The notes: generated by a model from the sequence alone, not told the origin. A DNA stretch of 45,802 bases from Rhizobium sullae (GCF_900169785.1 NZ_FWER01000032.1:65802-111603); one strand, 5' to 3'. Counted from the first letter of the stretch, positions 1-8,665 are shown. Translations and numbers: made by a program.

Positions 1-56
1 GCTTGCGCCGTGCTGGCATGCGACCGGATCTGTCGCTTGAGGGAATGAGAAACGCA

Positions 57-463
57 ATGATCCGCATGCTGTAGGACGATGAGCACGCGCAATGGCGTTC
101 GCTGTGGGCACAATATCTCGACTTCGACGGTAGCACACTGGATGCCAGGGTCCATGCTCGCACCTGGACCCGCCTCCTGGATGAAGCCGAACCGGTGCAC
201 GGCGCGCTGGCCTTTGCTGGCGGTGAGGCTGTGGGTTCGTGCACTATATCTTCCACCGCTCGACCTGGAGCCTCAGCGATTCCTGCTATTTGCAGGATCT
301 CTTCGTCGCGCCGGTGGTGCGCGGCAAAGAACCGGAGGATTTCGCGATCGGCGGCGTGACACCCGCCCCCTCTGTTTACTTCAGCGACGTTGCCCGGCAG
401 TCGACTGCGAATGGCTGCAGCCGTGATTCCTCGACAAGATCTATCCTTGAATTCGACCGGTAG
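57..463 (+). pseudogene. Broken GNAT-family N-acetyltransferase
   Basis: Translation from the ATG at 57 gives an acetyltransferase-like text, but the sixth codon is a stop (TAG at 72-74). The reading frame is lost again near 235-240, where one base seems to be missing. Joining the two frames restores a sequence with VGxVHYIFHRS, then YLQDLFVAPVVRGK, which is the usual GNAT central strand and acetyl-CoA loop. After that the sequence decays: the expected Gly-x-Gly-x-Ala loop is missing, and only scraps resembling a C-terminal LYDKI motif remain near 430-445. With a stop, a frameshift and an eroded tail, I call it dead. The family is fairly sure; the original substrate is unknown. Confidence 0.7.
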
Positions 464-518
464 AGCGGTTGAGCATCGTCTCTAGGATCGGACGAACATT
501 CGCCTGGGAAAACCGCTA

Positions 519-1874
519 TTAGGCATACTGGTTCTGGTCACGGTCTGGGATCGTTAAACGGGCTTCGAACCCGGAGCTAGCTTCGAGCGGAGGGGAAAAT
601 AGCTCCAGTTCCCCTCCCATCTGCACGGCAATGCTCTCGACAATAGCCAGGCCGACACCGGAGCCGGCGGTATTGGTCTTTCCACGGCGGAAGCGCTTCT
701 TGATGCCCTGCAGTTCCGTCTCCGACAAGGGAGCCCCGCCGTTCACGATCCGGACAATGCCGTTTCGCTCCAGGCTGATCGTCACCGGAACGGCTGAATC
801 CCCGTGAATAAGCGCATTTTCGATGAGATTGCGCATTACGATGCCAAATCCATCGACGTCGGCGTTGCGAACGAGTGTGGCGCCGGGCGCCACCTGATAG
901 CGCAAGCGATCGGCGCTTTGGCTGTCCCGCCGAAAATCGTCGACGATCAGGTCGAGCACCTTGCGAAGATCGGCCGACTTGTCGCTCCCGCCGATCCCGG
1001 CCTCGGCGCGCGAAAGCTGCAGTAATTTCTCGGCCAGCCGGCCGAGCCCGACGAGTGAGGCCTCGATCTGGCGAGCGCGCCGGCGCGCGGGTCCATCCTC
1101 GAGCTCGATGATCAACCGCTGGGTCTGGGCGAGTGCCCCGGCTATCGGCGTCCTCAGTTCATGCGCACTGTTAGCGGTGAATTCCCGTTCGGCGTCGAGC
1201 GCGGATCCGAGCCTTTCGAGCAGCAGATTTATCGAGCGCGCGATCGGCAGCAGCTCCCTTGGCAAATGGCCCGCATCGACGGGCGCTATGTTGCCACCGT
1301 CCTTGGTCGCAATCTCCTGCCTCAGCGTATCGATCGGTCGCATCGCCCGCCTGACGATCAGCCAGACGGCCAGCACGCAGGCCGGAGCCAGGACCAGGAG
1401 CGGAACGAGCAGGATAAGGGCACTTTCGCGCACGGCCTCGCGGCGCTCGTCCAATCGGTCGGCAACTTGCAGAAAGGAAAGGCCATCGCCGGCTCTCGCG
1501 GTATAGATCCGGTATCTGTCCGTGTCGTGGAAACCGTTCGCGAGCGGGGCATCGAACGGTTCGGCGGATGCATCCGCCGAGCGCAGCACCAAGCCACCTT
1601 CGGCATCGCGCAGCTGATAGGTCAGATATTCCCGCGAACGGCGAGGGACCGGCCTTTCGGTGTCTTCGGGATCGGCACCGTCAACATGGCGGACATCGTC
1701 GACGATGAGTGCGGAAAGCCTTTGCGCCGTTTCCTGCAGCGCGCTGTCGAAGATCTCGTCGAACTCATGGCGCATGACCTGGATGCTGAGCACGACGGCG
1801 ATGAGCCAGAAGATGATGACAACGCCGGTGATACCAAGGATCAGCGGGCGGATGAGGCTCGGTTCGCGCTTCAT
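519..1874 (-). CDS. Sensor histidine kinase (TctE/QseC-like)
   Basis: Inner-membrane sensor kinase of a two-component system, 451 residues. A first membrane helix spans about 12-34 and a periplasmic sensor region about 35-148. A second helix (about 151-174) leads into a HAMP-like segment. The phospho-acceptor is His238 in the HisKA motif ANSAHELRTP. The ATPase domain shows the N box (NLIENAL, about 349-355) and a glycine-rich G2 box (GSGVGLA, 404-410). The G1 box is unusual: the expected Asp-x-Gly reads VNGGAP near 377-382, so the adenine-contacting Asp appears to be Asn. The ATG overlaps the stop of the upstream response regulator (ATGA), so the two are translated together. The stimulus cannot be told from sequence. 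Confidence 0.93.
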   Translation of the reverse strand: MKREPSLIRPLILGITGVVIIFWLIAVVLSIQVMRHEFDEIFDSALQETAQRLSALIVDDVRHVDGADPEDTERPVPRRSREYLTYQLRDAEGGLVLRSADASAEPFDAPLANGFHDTDRYRIYTARAGDGLSFLQVADRLDERREAVRESALILLVPLLVLAPACVLAVWLIVRRAMRPIDTLRQEIATKDGGNIAPVDAGHLPRELLPIARSINLLLERLGSALDAEREFTANSAHELRTPIAGALAQTQRLIIELEDGPARRRARQIEASLVGLGRLAEKLLQLSRAEAGIGGSDKSADLRKVLDLIVDDFRRDSQSADRLRYQVAPGATLVRNADVDGFGIVMRNLIENALIHGDSAVPVTISLERNGIVRIVNGGAPLSETELQGIKKRFRRGKTNTAGSGVGLAIVESIAVQMGGELELFSPPLEASSGFEARLTIPDRDQNQYA

Positions 1875-2563
1875 CTGTCTTCCAGACTATAGCCGAGGCC
1901 GCGCTGCGTCCTGATCCGGTCCTTGCCGAGCTTCTTGCGCAGGCGGCTGACGTAGACCTCGACTGTATTGCTTTCGATTTCCTGCCCAAAGGCGTAGAGA
2001 GCGTCTTCGATCCGGTCTTTTGCGACAACCGCTCCGGGCCGGGCCGCCAGAATGTCGAGGATCGCCCACTCCCGGCTCGTCAGCATGACCTTCTCGCCGG
2101 AAACGGCAAGCTCACGGTTCGGCCGGTCGATCTCGATGTTGGCGAAACGAAGCAACAGATGCGGCGTGTCGCGATAGCGGCGCGACACCGCCATGATGCG
2201 GGCTTCCAGTTCATCAAGGTTGAAGGGCTTTACCAGATAGTCGTCGGCGCCGCCGTTGAGCCCCTCGATCCGGTCGGAGATCTGGTCCCGGGCCGTGAGA
2301 ATGATCACCGGCGTCGTATCCTCGAGCCGGCGCATATATTTCAGAAAGTCGATGCCGCTGCCGTCCGGCAATTGTAGGTCGAGAAGGATCAGGCCGTATT
2401 CGACGGCCTCCCTGACCGCAGCGGCATCGGCGATCGTCCGCACCCAGTCGACCGCGTGCGAAGACGCGGCGACGTGGTCGCGCACCGCCTCGCCGATCGT
2501 GCCGTCATCCTCGACTAGAAGAATACGCAAACCATGCTCCCTTCGCCCTGAACGCGCCACCAT
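1871..2563 (-). CDS. OmpR-family response regulator
   Basis: DNA-binding response regulator, first gene of a two-gene operon with the histidine kinase, overlapping it by four bases. The receiver domain carries the acidic pair VEDD and the phospho-acceptor Asp62 in LLDLQLPDGSG. The conserved lysine is in DYLVKPFN. The C-terminal half is a winged-helix OmpR/PhoB domain (LTSREWAIL and NTVEVYVSRLRKKL). The start is uncertain: the ATG at 2563 adds about 11 residues before the usual first strand, and a TTG at 2530 would begin at LRILLVEDD. It is transcribed away from the CmoA-like gene, sharing a 180-base intergenic region. Regulon unknown. Confidence 0.93.
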   Translation of the reverse strand: MVARSGRREHGLRILLVEDDGTIGEAVRDHVAASSHAVDWVRTIADAAAVREAVEYGLILLDLQLPDGSGIDFLKYMRRLEDTTPVIILTARDQISDRIEGLNGGADDYLVKPFNLDELEARIMAVSRRYRDTPHLLLRFANIEIDRPNRELAVSGEKVMLTSREWAILDILAARPGAVVAKDRIEDALYAFGQEIESNTVEVYVSRLRKKLGKDRIRTQRGLGYSLEDR

Positions 2564-2743
2564 AGACTAATGCCGCGATTCCGGAATTCGGAAATTTCGC
2601 TGCTTTTCAGGTTGCTGTCAGCTTCGGATGCATTGTCACGCGAGCGGGGTGAAGCGTGTTAGCGGCACAGGCGTCTGTCGCGTCCTGACTGGAAACCACC
2701 TCCCACCCTCGCGAAACCACGATGCCAGCCAGGGAGCCGTTGA

Positions 2744-3520
2744 ATGGCCAAGCGTGCCGTGAGCCTGTTTCAGACCCACCAAATCCTGCAGTCCGAGAAA
2801 AGGGACGAGGTCTTCAGTGAGCACGACCAGCCCGTCGGAGATTTTGCCTTCAATGCCAAGGTCGCCGACGTGTTCGACGACATGGTCAGCCGCTCCGTGC
2901 CGCATTACGAAGAAATGCAGCGAATGGTGTGCGAGCTGGCCCAGGATTTTGCCAGGCCCAACACCAATCTCTACGACATCGGCTGCTCGACCGCGACCAC
3001 ATTGCTGACGCTCGATCCCATCCTGGATCCGAGGGTGAAGTTCGTCGGCATCGACAACGCGCCGGACATGCTGGAAAAAGCCCGCCAGAAGGTCGCGTGC
3101 AAGAGCGCGCAGCGGCCGATCGATCTCGTGACCGCCGATCTTCACGAGGGGCTTTACATGGAGAACGCCAGCGTCGTCACAATGCTGCTGACCCTGCAAT
3201 TCATCCGTCCGCTTTACCGGGAACGGGTGATGAAGATGATCTATTCAGGTTTGAACGACCAAGGCTGCCTGCTGCTGATCGAGAAACTGACCAGCGAGGA
3301 TACGACCTTCAATCGTCTGTTCATCCAGCATTACTACGATTTCAAGCGGCGGAATGGTTATTCGGATATTGAAATTGCCAAAAAACGTGAGGCGCTGGAA
3401 AACGTACTAATCCCCTATCGCCTCGAAGAGAACGTCTTGCTTCTGAAGGAAACAGGCTTCCGGCATGTCGAGGTTTTCTTCCGTTGGTACAATTTCTGCG
3501 GGATCGTTGCGGTCAAGTAA
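2744..3520 (+). CDS. CmoA-like carboxy-SAM synthase family protein
   Basis: Class I SAM-dependent enzyme of 258 residues that aligns along its length with CmoA, which makes carboxy-S-adenosylmethionine from SAM and prephenate for tRNA wobble-uridine modification. Visible CmoA features are the SAM loop YDIGCSTAT (77-85), VGIDNAPDMLEKAR (101-114), ENASVVTMLLTLQF (140-153), DFKRRNGYSDIEI (199-211) and the following AKKR. Arg215 in that motif lines up with E. coli CmoA Arg199, which contacts the carboxylate of carboxy-SAM. The partner cmoB is not in the window. Instead an ICMT-like membrane methyltransferase follows after 22 bases in the same direction. I infer carboxy-SAM or a related product; the final target could differ from tRNA. 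Confidence 0.8.
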   Translation: MAKRAVSLFQTHQILQSEKRDEVFSEHDQPVGDFAFNAKVADVFDDMVSRSVPHYEEMQRMVCELAQDFARPNTNLYDIGCSTATTLLTLDPILDPRVKFVGIDNAPDMLEKARQKVACKSAQRPIDLVTADLHEGLYMENASVVTMLLTLQFIRPLYRERVMKMIYSGLNDQGCLLLIEKLTSEDTTFNRLFIQHYYDFKRRNGYSDIEIAKKREALENVLIPYRLEENVLLLKETGFRHVEVFFRWYNFCGIVAVK

Positions 3521-3542
3521 GAGCGGAAGGCAAGGCACCTAC

Positions 3543-4289
3543 ATGAAATCGTCGATGATCCGCATCGGGAACTTTCTGTTCCGATACCGAAACCAGGCTT
3601 TTCCGATCATAATTCTCTTGCTGTTCCTCGTTGCGCCGCCGCCGAGTGAGACACTGGGCAGCACGACGCTGGCGCGCGTCGAGGACGTCGTCGCCGTGCT
3701 CGTTGCGCTTTCCGGTTTGGCCCTCCGTGCCACCGTCATTGGCTATGCTTATATTCAACGCGGCGGCCTGAACAAGAAAGTCTACGCCAAAAACCTCGTG
3801 ACCGAGGGTATGTTCGGAATCTGCCGCAACCCCTTGTACGTTGGCAATCTGCTCATCTACGCGGCCGTTTTCCTGATGCACGGCGATCCGCAGGTGGTCA
3901 CAACCGGCATCGCGTCGTTCCTGTTCATGTACCAGTGCATCATCTATGCGGAGGAAGATTACCTCGAGGGCAAGTTCGGCGAAGGATACCGGGTCTATTG
4001 CGCCGATGTGCCGCGCTGGATACCTCGCTTCCGCAAATTCGCCGAAGCCACCGAAGGGATGGCATTCAACCTGAAGCGGGTGATCGGCAAGGATTATTCG
4101 ACGATTTCGGCCACCCTGATCGCGTTGCTGTCGGTGGAGATCTATGAACACCTCGCCGTCCCGGAACCGACCGCGTACCGGTCATACCTGTTGCTGCTCG
4201 CCGCTTTGATCGCGCTTATCGGGCTGATGGCCGGCGTAATCAGAATCCTCAAGAAACGCGGCAACTTCCGCGAAAGTAAAGCGGTTTGA
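3543..4289 (+). CDS. ICMT/PEMT-like membrane methyltransferase
   Basis: Integral membrane protein of 248 residues in the isoprenylcysteine carboxyl methyltransferase / phospholipid methyltransferase superfamily. The cofactor-binding core shows VTEGMFGICRNPLYVGN followed by AEEDYLEGKFGEGYRVYCADVPRWIP, the usual RNP-Y and EE-x-FG-x-Y-x-V-R pattern. Hydrophobic segments lie before, between and after these motifs; two extra C-terminal helices (about 190-235) exceed the minimal family core. I chose the ATG at 3543, preceded by GGAAGG, rather than an upstream start that would overlap the CmoA-like gene. Spacing says it is co-transcribed with that gene, so it may use or work beside its product. Substrate unknown. 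Confidence 0.78.
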   Translation: MKSSMIRIGNFLFRYRNQAFPIIILLLFLVAPPPSETLGSTTLARVEDVVAVLVALSGLALRATVIGYAYIQRGGLNKKVYAKNLVTEGMFGICRNPLYVGNLLIYAAVFLMHGDPQVVTTGIASFLFMYQCIIYAEEDYLEGKFGEGYRVYCADVPRWIPRFRKFAEATEGMAFNLKRVIGKDYSTISATLIALLSVEIYEHLAVPEPTAYRSYLLLLAALIALIGLMAGVIRILKKRGNFRESKAV

Positions 4290-4421
4290 AGATAGACAAC
4301 GAAGCAGGCATCCGGCTTTGCGAATGATTCGCAGACATCTTTAACCGACGAGGTGCGGCATCGTGAGCGCGTTAAGGCGCCGCGGTAGGCGCAATGAGCT
4401 CTTCATCCGACATGACAGGTT

Positions 4422-5012
4422 CTAAACTGCAGCCTCGTGTTCTTCGTGTGCGGCTCTCCAAACCGCACGCCCGGCATCGACATTCATAACGGCTATGGCA
4501 AGGCCGACGATCACGTCAGGCCAGACAGTTTGCCAAACGTAGGCGGTGACGAGGCCGATCAGAAAGATCGCCACATTGGCGACGGCATCGGCGCGGGCGA
4601 AAAGAAGGGCGGCCCGGGCGAGGCTGACGCTGTGGAACCGTCCCAGCAGGAAAGCGCAACTCCAGTTAACGATCAGACCGACCGCCCCCGTCAGCCAGAG
4701 CGTAGATGGCTCCGGCGGAATCGGATTATTGAATTTGCTCCAAAGTGCCCAGAGCAGCGCCAGAGCGGGCAGGACCAGTATTCCGGCAAGCCCCATGCCC
4801 ACTCGCGTCCGCGCCTTCATCGACCATCCGAGCGCGAACGCAATCAGGACACTGACAGAAGCGCCCTTTAGGAAATCAATGCTGTCGGCAAAAAGTGAAA
4901 TTGAACCAATGGAGAGGGCGACGGCGAACTCTACCCCGAAAAAGACGAAGTTGAGCAGCGCCACGATCAGAACGTTACTGCGAAGGCGTGGATCAGAAAG
5001 ACCGCTTTCCAT
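4422..5012 (-). CDS. Small cation-diffusion-facilitator-like membrane protein
   Basis: Membrane protein of 196 residues with about six hydrophobic helices, resembling the transmembrane part of cation diffusion facilitators. The motif SISLFADSIDFLKG (37-50) corresponds to helix 2 and FARADAVANVAIF (138-150) to helix 5. The metal site is not canonical: where most members have HxxxD, only Asp43, Asp46 and Asp142 are seen, and the usual His and second Asp positions are substituted. The cytoplasmic C-terminal dimerisation domain is absent, although the protein ends cleanly. It may move a different ion or be a divergent member. It stands alone between dgkA and the convergent ICMT-like gene. Confidence 0.65.
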   Translation of the reverse strand: MESGLSDPRLRSNVLIVALLNFVFFGVEFAVALSIGSISLFADSIDFLKGASVSVLIAFALGWSMKARTRVGMGLAGILVLPALALLWALWSKFNNPIPPEPSTLWLTGAVGLIVNWSCAFLLGRFHSVSLARAALLFARADAVANVAIFLIGLVTAYVWQTVWPDVIVGLAIAVMNVDAGRAVWRAAHEEHEAAV

Positions 5013-5139
5013 CCGACACTAGCTATTGGGCGAAGCTGACAGCAACCTGAATGGGCCAGAGCATTAGTAACAACCGAAGAACACTTCGGGAGGCGCGGGC
5101 GAGCGCGACAATCGTCGTCTTCTTGATACGGCCGCCGTT

Positions 5140-5499
5140 CTAAGCGAAAACGATCACAATCAGGTGCGTGCCGATCGCGAAGAGGAGATAGAGCCCGCAT
5201 GCGGCAATCGCGCAGAGGACGGCAAACGAGCCGAGATCCTTCGCATGCTTGCCGACCATCGAGATTTCCGGCGAGATGCGGTCGATCACCTCTTCGATTG
5301 CCGTGTTCAGCGCCTCGACAGCGAAGAGCACCAGAAAAAGCACGACGGCGATCATCACTTCCCACAGCGACGCCCCGACGGCGGCAAGCAGGATCAGCGA
5401 AACGGCGGCGAACAGCAGCTCCTGCCGGAAGGCCGATTCCCTGATCAGGCGCTGGAAGCCCGCCCAGGAATAGGCGGCGGCAGCGAAGAAATGGCTCAT
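5140..5499 (-). CDS. dgkA: Diacylglycerol kinase
   Basis: Small inner-membrane kinase that phosphorylates diacylglycerol to phosphatidic acid, recycling lipid released by periplasmic glucan and lipid modification. The family signature EALNTAIEEVIDR follows the first two membrane helices and carries the catalytic and metal-binding glutamates. A third helix closes the protein. The ATG at 5499 gives 119 residues, close to the usual length of about 120. A TTG at 5532 or an ATG at 5619 would add a basic N-terminal stretch without homology to the family, so I prefer the shorter form with moderate certainty. Confidence 0.85.
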   Translation of the reverse strand: MSHFFAAAAYSWAGFQRLIRESAFRQELLFAAVSLILLAAVGASLWEVMIAVVLFLVLFAVEALNTAIEEVIDRISPEISMVGKHAKDLGSFAVLCAIAACGLYLLFAIGTHLIVIVFA

Positions 5500-5653
5500 A
5501 CCCGTCAGTTTGCCTATGGCAGGTTTGGTCAAGGTGCGCCCTCGTCTTGCAGTCGGCGGCGGCCGCAGCCACCGCCCATCGGTCAAAATGCGAATACCGG
5601 TTCCAGGCTTCCGCCGCAAGCATCCGTCACCCGCCTGATAAAAGCTGTAGCAC

Positions 5654-6670
5654 TCAGTGCTTGTTGGTGACGCCCGCCTGCGAGAAGGTCGCCATTCCGG
5701 AATGGCAGGCTGCCGCGGCCTTCACGATGCCAGCGGCAAGGGCTGCACCCGTACCCTCGCCGAGCCGCATGCCGAGCGCCAGAAGCGGCGTCTTGCCGAG
5801 CATTTCGATCGCCCTGAGATGCCCCGGTTCGCTGGAGACATGGCCGATCAGGCAGTGATCGAGCGCCGACGGATTGGCCGCATGCAGGATGGCGCCCGCC
5901 GCCGTCGCCACATAGCCGTCGATTAGCACCGGTATCTTCTCGACGCGCGCCGCAAGGATGGCGCCGGCCATCGCCGCGATCTCGCGGCCGCCGAGGCGGC
6001 GCATGATTTCCAGCGGATCGTTCAGATGGTCGCGGTGCAGCTCGACGGCGCGCTCGACGGCCGCAACCTTGCGCTCCAGCATCTCGCCCTCGGAGCCGGT
6101 TCCCGGCCCCACCCAGTCGCGTGCCGAACCGCCGTAAAGCGCGTAGTTGATCGCAGCCGCGATCGTCGTGTTGCCGATTCCCATCTCGCCGATGCAGAGC
6201 AGATCCGTGCCGCCCGCAATCGCCTCCATGCCGAAGGCCATTGTCGCCGCGCAATCGCGCTCGGAAAGTGCTGCCTCTTCGGTGATATCGCCGGTCGGAT
6301 AGTCGAGCGCCAGATCGAAGATCTTGAGACCGAGATCGTATGCGACGCAGATCTGGTTGATCGCAGCACCCCCGGCGGCGAAATTCTCCACCATCTGCTG
6401 CGTTACCGCCGGCGGAAAGGGCGTGATGCCCTGTCTCGCCACGCCGTGGTTGCCGGCGAAGATCGCAACCAGCGGCCGGTTGACGGAGGGCGCCCTGCCC
6501 GTCCAGGCCGCCAGCCAGAAGGCGATCTCCTCGAGCCTGCCTAGCGCGCCCGGCGGCTTCGTCAGCTGCGCGTCGCGCTCGCGCGCGGCCACCAGCGCCC
6601 GGGTATCCGGTCCCGGCAGATCGCGCAGCAGCGCACGGAAATCGTCGAACGGCAGGCCTGAAACGCTCAT
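5654..6670 (-). CDS. cobT: Nicotinate-nucleotide--dimethylbenzimidazole phosphoribosyltransferase
   Basis: Makes alpha-ribazole phosphate, the lower-ligand nucleotide of cobalamin, from nicotinate mononucleotide and 5,6-dimethylbenzimidazole. The protein has 338 residues from the ATG at 6670, the normal family length. Clear signatures are IFAGNHGVA, IGEMGIGNTT, VLIDGYVATAAG and the C-terminal RLGEGTGAALA, whose Glu matches the catalytic base of Salmonella CobT (Glu317). An in-frame ATG at 6736 would add 22 residues with no family similarity. It is divergent from cobS across about 157 bases, so the two cobalamin genes probably share a control region; no cobalamin riboswitch was recognised there. 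Older rhizobial naming calls this gene cobU. Confidence 0.95.
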   Translation of the reverse strand: MSVSGLPFDDFRALLRDLPGPDTRALVAARERDAQLTKPPGALGRLEEIAFWLAAWTGRAPSVNRPLVAIFAGNHGVARQGITPFPPAVTQQMVENFAAGGAAINQICVAYDLGLKIFDLALDYPTGDITEEAALSERDCAATMAFGMEAIAGGTDLLCIGEMGIGNTTIAAAINYALYGGSARDWVGPGTGSEGEMLERKVAAVERAVELHRDHLNDPLEIMRRLGGREIAAMAGAILAARVEKIPVLIDGYVATAAGAILHAANPSALDHCLIGHVSSEPGHLRAIEMLGKTPLLALGMRLGEGTGAALAAGIVKAAAACHSGMATFSQAGVTNKH

Positions 6671-6827
6671 GAATGCGGCTTCCTTGTATTCTGTGTTTTG
6701 TCCCAAAGGTCCGGCCTGCTTGTCTTTTGCGGGCAAATCGGCTTCTTTCGTCGCGACTCTATTAAAGGCAGCGGCCAGACGTCACAACTCCAAAAGCGCC
6801 GCACCTTTCCGGCATGACATGGGGGAC

Positions 6828-7610
6828 ATGATCATCAAGGCCTATGCGCTCGACACTGCCCGCGCCGTCGCTTTCCTGAGCCGGCTTCCCGTGCCGCAAT
6901 GGGTCTTTTCAGGAGACGACGGTAAGCTCAGCCGCACCGTGCGCGCCTTCCCGCTCGCCGGGATTGTCATCGGGGTCATCCCGGCCCTCGCCTTCCTCAT
7001 CTTGCTTGCGCTGCGCGCCGACCGGCTGATGGCAGCCCTCGTCGCCCTTGCCGTCCAGTCTCTCATTGCCGGCGCACTGCACGAAGACGGGCTCTCCGAT
7101 ACCGCCGACGGCATCGGCGGCGGACGCGACCGCGATCATGCGCTGGCGATCATGAAGGACAGCCGCATCGGCAGCTATGGCGCAATCGCCCTGATCTTCT
7201 CGATCGCACTTCGCGCCGCGGCCCTTGCCGCCATCGCCCGCGAGGTCGCCCCGCTTGCCGCCGCCCTCGCGATCCCCGCAGCCGCCTGCCTCAGCCGCGC
7301 CGCCCTCGTCTGGCACTGGCACCGTCTGCCGCCCGCAAAGACGGACGGCATCGCCGCCGCCTCGGGCCAGCCGGGCGAAAGCGCCATGCATGTCGCGCTC
7401 GTGTCCGCCTGCCTTTTTTCGGCCCTTCTCGTCTGGCCAGCGCTCGGCCTGCTGGCGCTCGTCTGCAGCCTGCTTGCAACCGGCATCACGGTCATCGCCT
7501 TCACCCTCTATATCCGCCGCAAGCTTGCCGGCCATACCGGCGACACGCTCGGCGCCGCCCAGCAGATTTCCGAAATCGCTGCCTTCTGCGCCCTTGCCAC
7601 CGCCTTGTGA
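6828..7610 (+). CDS. cobS: Adenosylcobinamide-GDP ribazoletransferase
   Basis: Integral membrane cobalamin synthase that joins adenosylcobinamide-GDP to alpha-ribazole, the last assembly step fed by the neighbouring cobT product. From the ATG at 6828 it has 260 residues beginning MIIKAYALDTARAVAFLSRLP, which fits rhizobial relatives; an ATG nine bases upstream (6819) is also possible. The signature GALHEDGLSDTADGIGGG, followed by ALAIMKDSRIGSYG, carries the metal-binding acidic residues. The rest is alternating hydrophobic segments, with a C-terminal GHTGDTLGAAQQ motif. It lies 18 bases before the DUF1289 gene and probably heads that transcription unit. Older rhizobial naming calls it cobV. 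Confidence 0.95.
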   Translation: MIIKAYALDTARAVAFLSRLPVPQWVFSGDDGKLSRTVRAFPLAGIVIGVIPALAFLILLALRADRLMAALVALAVQSLIAGALHEDGLSDTADGIGGGRDRDHALAIMKDSRIGSYGAIALIFSIALRAAALAAIAREVAPLAAALAIPAAACLSRAALVWHWHRLPPAKTDGIAAASGQPGESAMHVALVSACLFSALLVWPALGLLALVCSLLATGITVIAFTLYIRRKLAGHTGDTLGAAQQISEIAAFCALATAL

Positions 7611-7628
7611 AATCACGATATTCTGCTC

Positions 7629-7838
7629 ATGCAAACGCCCTGCATCCACCTATGCTCGATCGATACAGCCACCGGCTTTTGCATGGGCTGCGGCCGCACG
7701 CTTGCCGAGATCGGCGACTGGATGTCCTATTCGGATGAGGAAAGGCAGCGCATCATGACTGTCCTTGCCGCGCGCCTCTTTGCCGAACCGGCGACCCGGC
7801 TTCGCGAGACGTCCGCAATGCCGGAGCAACGTTCATGA
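7629..7838 (+). CDS. DUF1289 small cysteine-rich protein
   Basis: Protein of 69 residues of the DUF1289 family. The N-terminal block TPCIHLCSIDTATGFCMGCG has four cysteines arranged like a small zinc or Fe-S binding site. It is followed by RTLAEIGDWMSYSDEERQRI, typical of the family. The function is unknown; binding of a metal is inferred from the cysteines. It lies between cobS and an aspartic protease gene and overlaps the latter by four bases (ATGA), so all three are probably co-transcribed. Confidence 0.85.
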   Translation: MQTPCIHLCSIDTATGFCMGCGRTLAEIGDWMSYSDEERQRIMTVLAARLFAEPATRLRETSAMPEQRS

Positions 7839-8536
7839 ACCGGCTCGGGCTCTTCCTTCTGATCCTCGGAATCGGCCTTGCCGTCCTCGTCTACAACCAC
7901 GACAGCGACCGCGTTCTCGGCATGAACATCGACGATTTCGGCCGCATGGTCTATCTCCTGCCGATCGTGCTGATGCTGTCGGCCGGCATCTGGGCAAGCC
8001 GACGCAGCGCCGGCGAAACGATGCGCAACCTGATGATCTGGCTGGTCATCATCCTGGCGCTCGCAACCGTCTATCTCTACCGTCAGGACCTCCTCGGCGT
8101 CGGCAACCGCCTGCTTGCCGGCCTCGTGCCCGGCCGTGCCGTTGTCGTCACCACCAGCGAAGGCGGCAGCGAGATCATCCTGCACAAGCTGCTGAACGGC
8201 CATTTCGAGGCCGACGTCTCCGTCAACGGCCAGACGATCCCGATGCTCGTTGATACCGGCGCCAGCATGGTGGCCTTGTCGCAGGCCGACGCCGAGCGCA
8301 TCGGCATCATCCCCGAAAATCTCACTTACTCGATGACCGTCATGACCGCGAATGGCCGCGCCCGCGCCGCGCCAGTGACGCTCGACCGCGTCGCCATCGG
8401 CCCCATCGTGCGCACCGGCGTCGCCGCCAGCGTCGCCGAAGACGGCGCGCTCGACCAGAGCCTGCTTGGCATGAGCTTCCTCCAAACGCTGGGTTCCCTG
8501 CAGATGCAGACGGACGAGCTCAGGATGCGCGACTAG
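7835..8536 (+). CDS. Membrane-anchored retropepsin-like aspartic protease (TIGR02281)
   Basis: Protein of 233 residues with three N-terminal hydrophobic stretches (about 5-20, 37-53 and 65-82) and a C-terminal clan AA aspartic protease domain. The active-site motif MLVDTGASMVALS places the catalytic Asp at 140. Downstream, LDQSLLGMSFLQTLGS matches the second conserved loop of the family. Only one Asp-Thr-Gly is present, so it should act as a dimer like retropepsins. The active domain probably faces the periplasm. The natural substrate is unknown. It starts inside the stop of the DUF1289 gene. Confidence 0.85.
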   Translation: MNRLGLFLLILGIGLAVLVYNHDSDRVLGMNIDDFGRMVYLLPIVLMLSAGIWASRRSAGETMRNLMIWLVIILALATVYLYRQDLLGVGNRLLAGLVPGRAVVVTTSEGGSEIILHKLLNGHFEADVSVNGQTIPMLVDTGASMVALSQADAERIGIIPENLTYSMTVMTANGRARAAPVTLDRVAIGPIVRTGVAASVAEDGALDQSLLGMSFLQTLGSLQMQTDELRMRD

Positions 8537-8665
8537 CAGCAGGCGCGTCGCCACAGCGCTACAGCTCTGCATAAGCGATGACGCTAATGCACGACACATA
8601 GCCGATGGGATATGCTCGTTTGGAGCGCACTGCGCGGCAATCTCTATGCATGTCCACGCACCTGG

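Noticed and set aside
6671..6827. Cobalamin riboswitch between cobT and cobS
   Set aside because: The region is only 157 bases, and I found no B12-box-like sequence in it.
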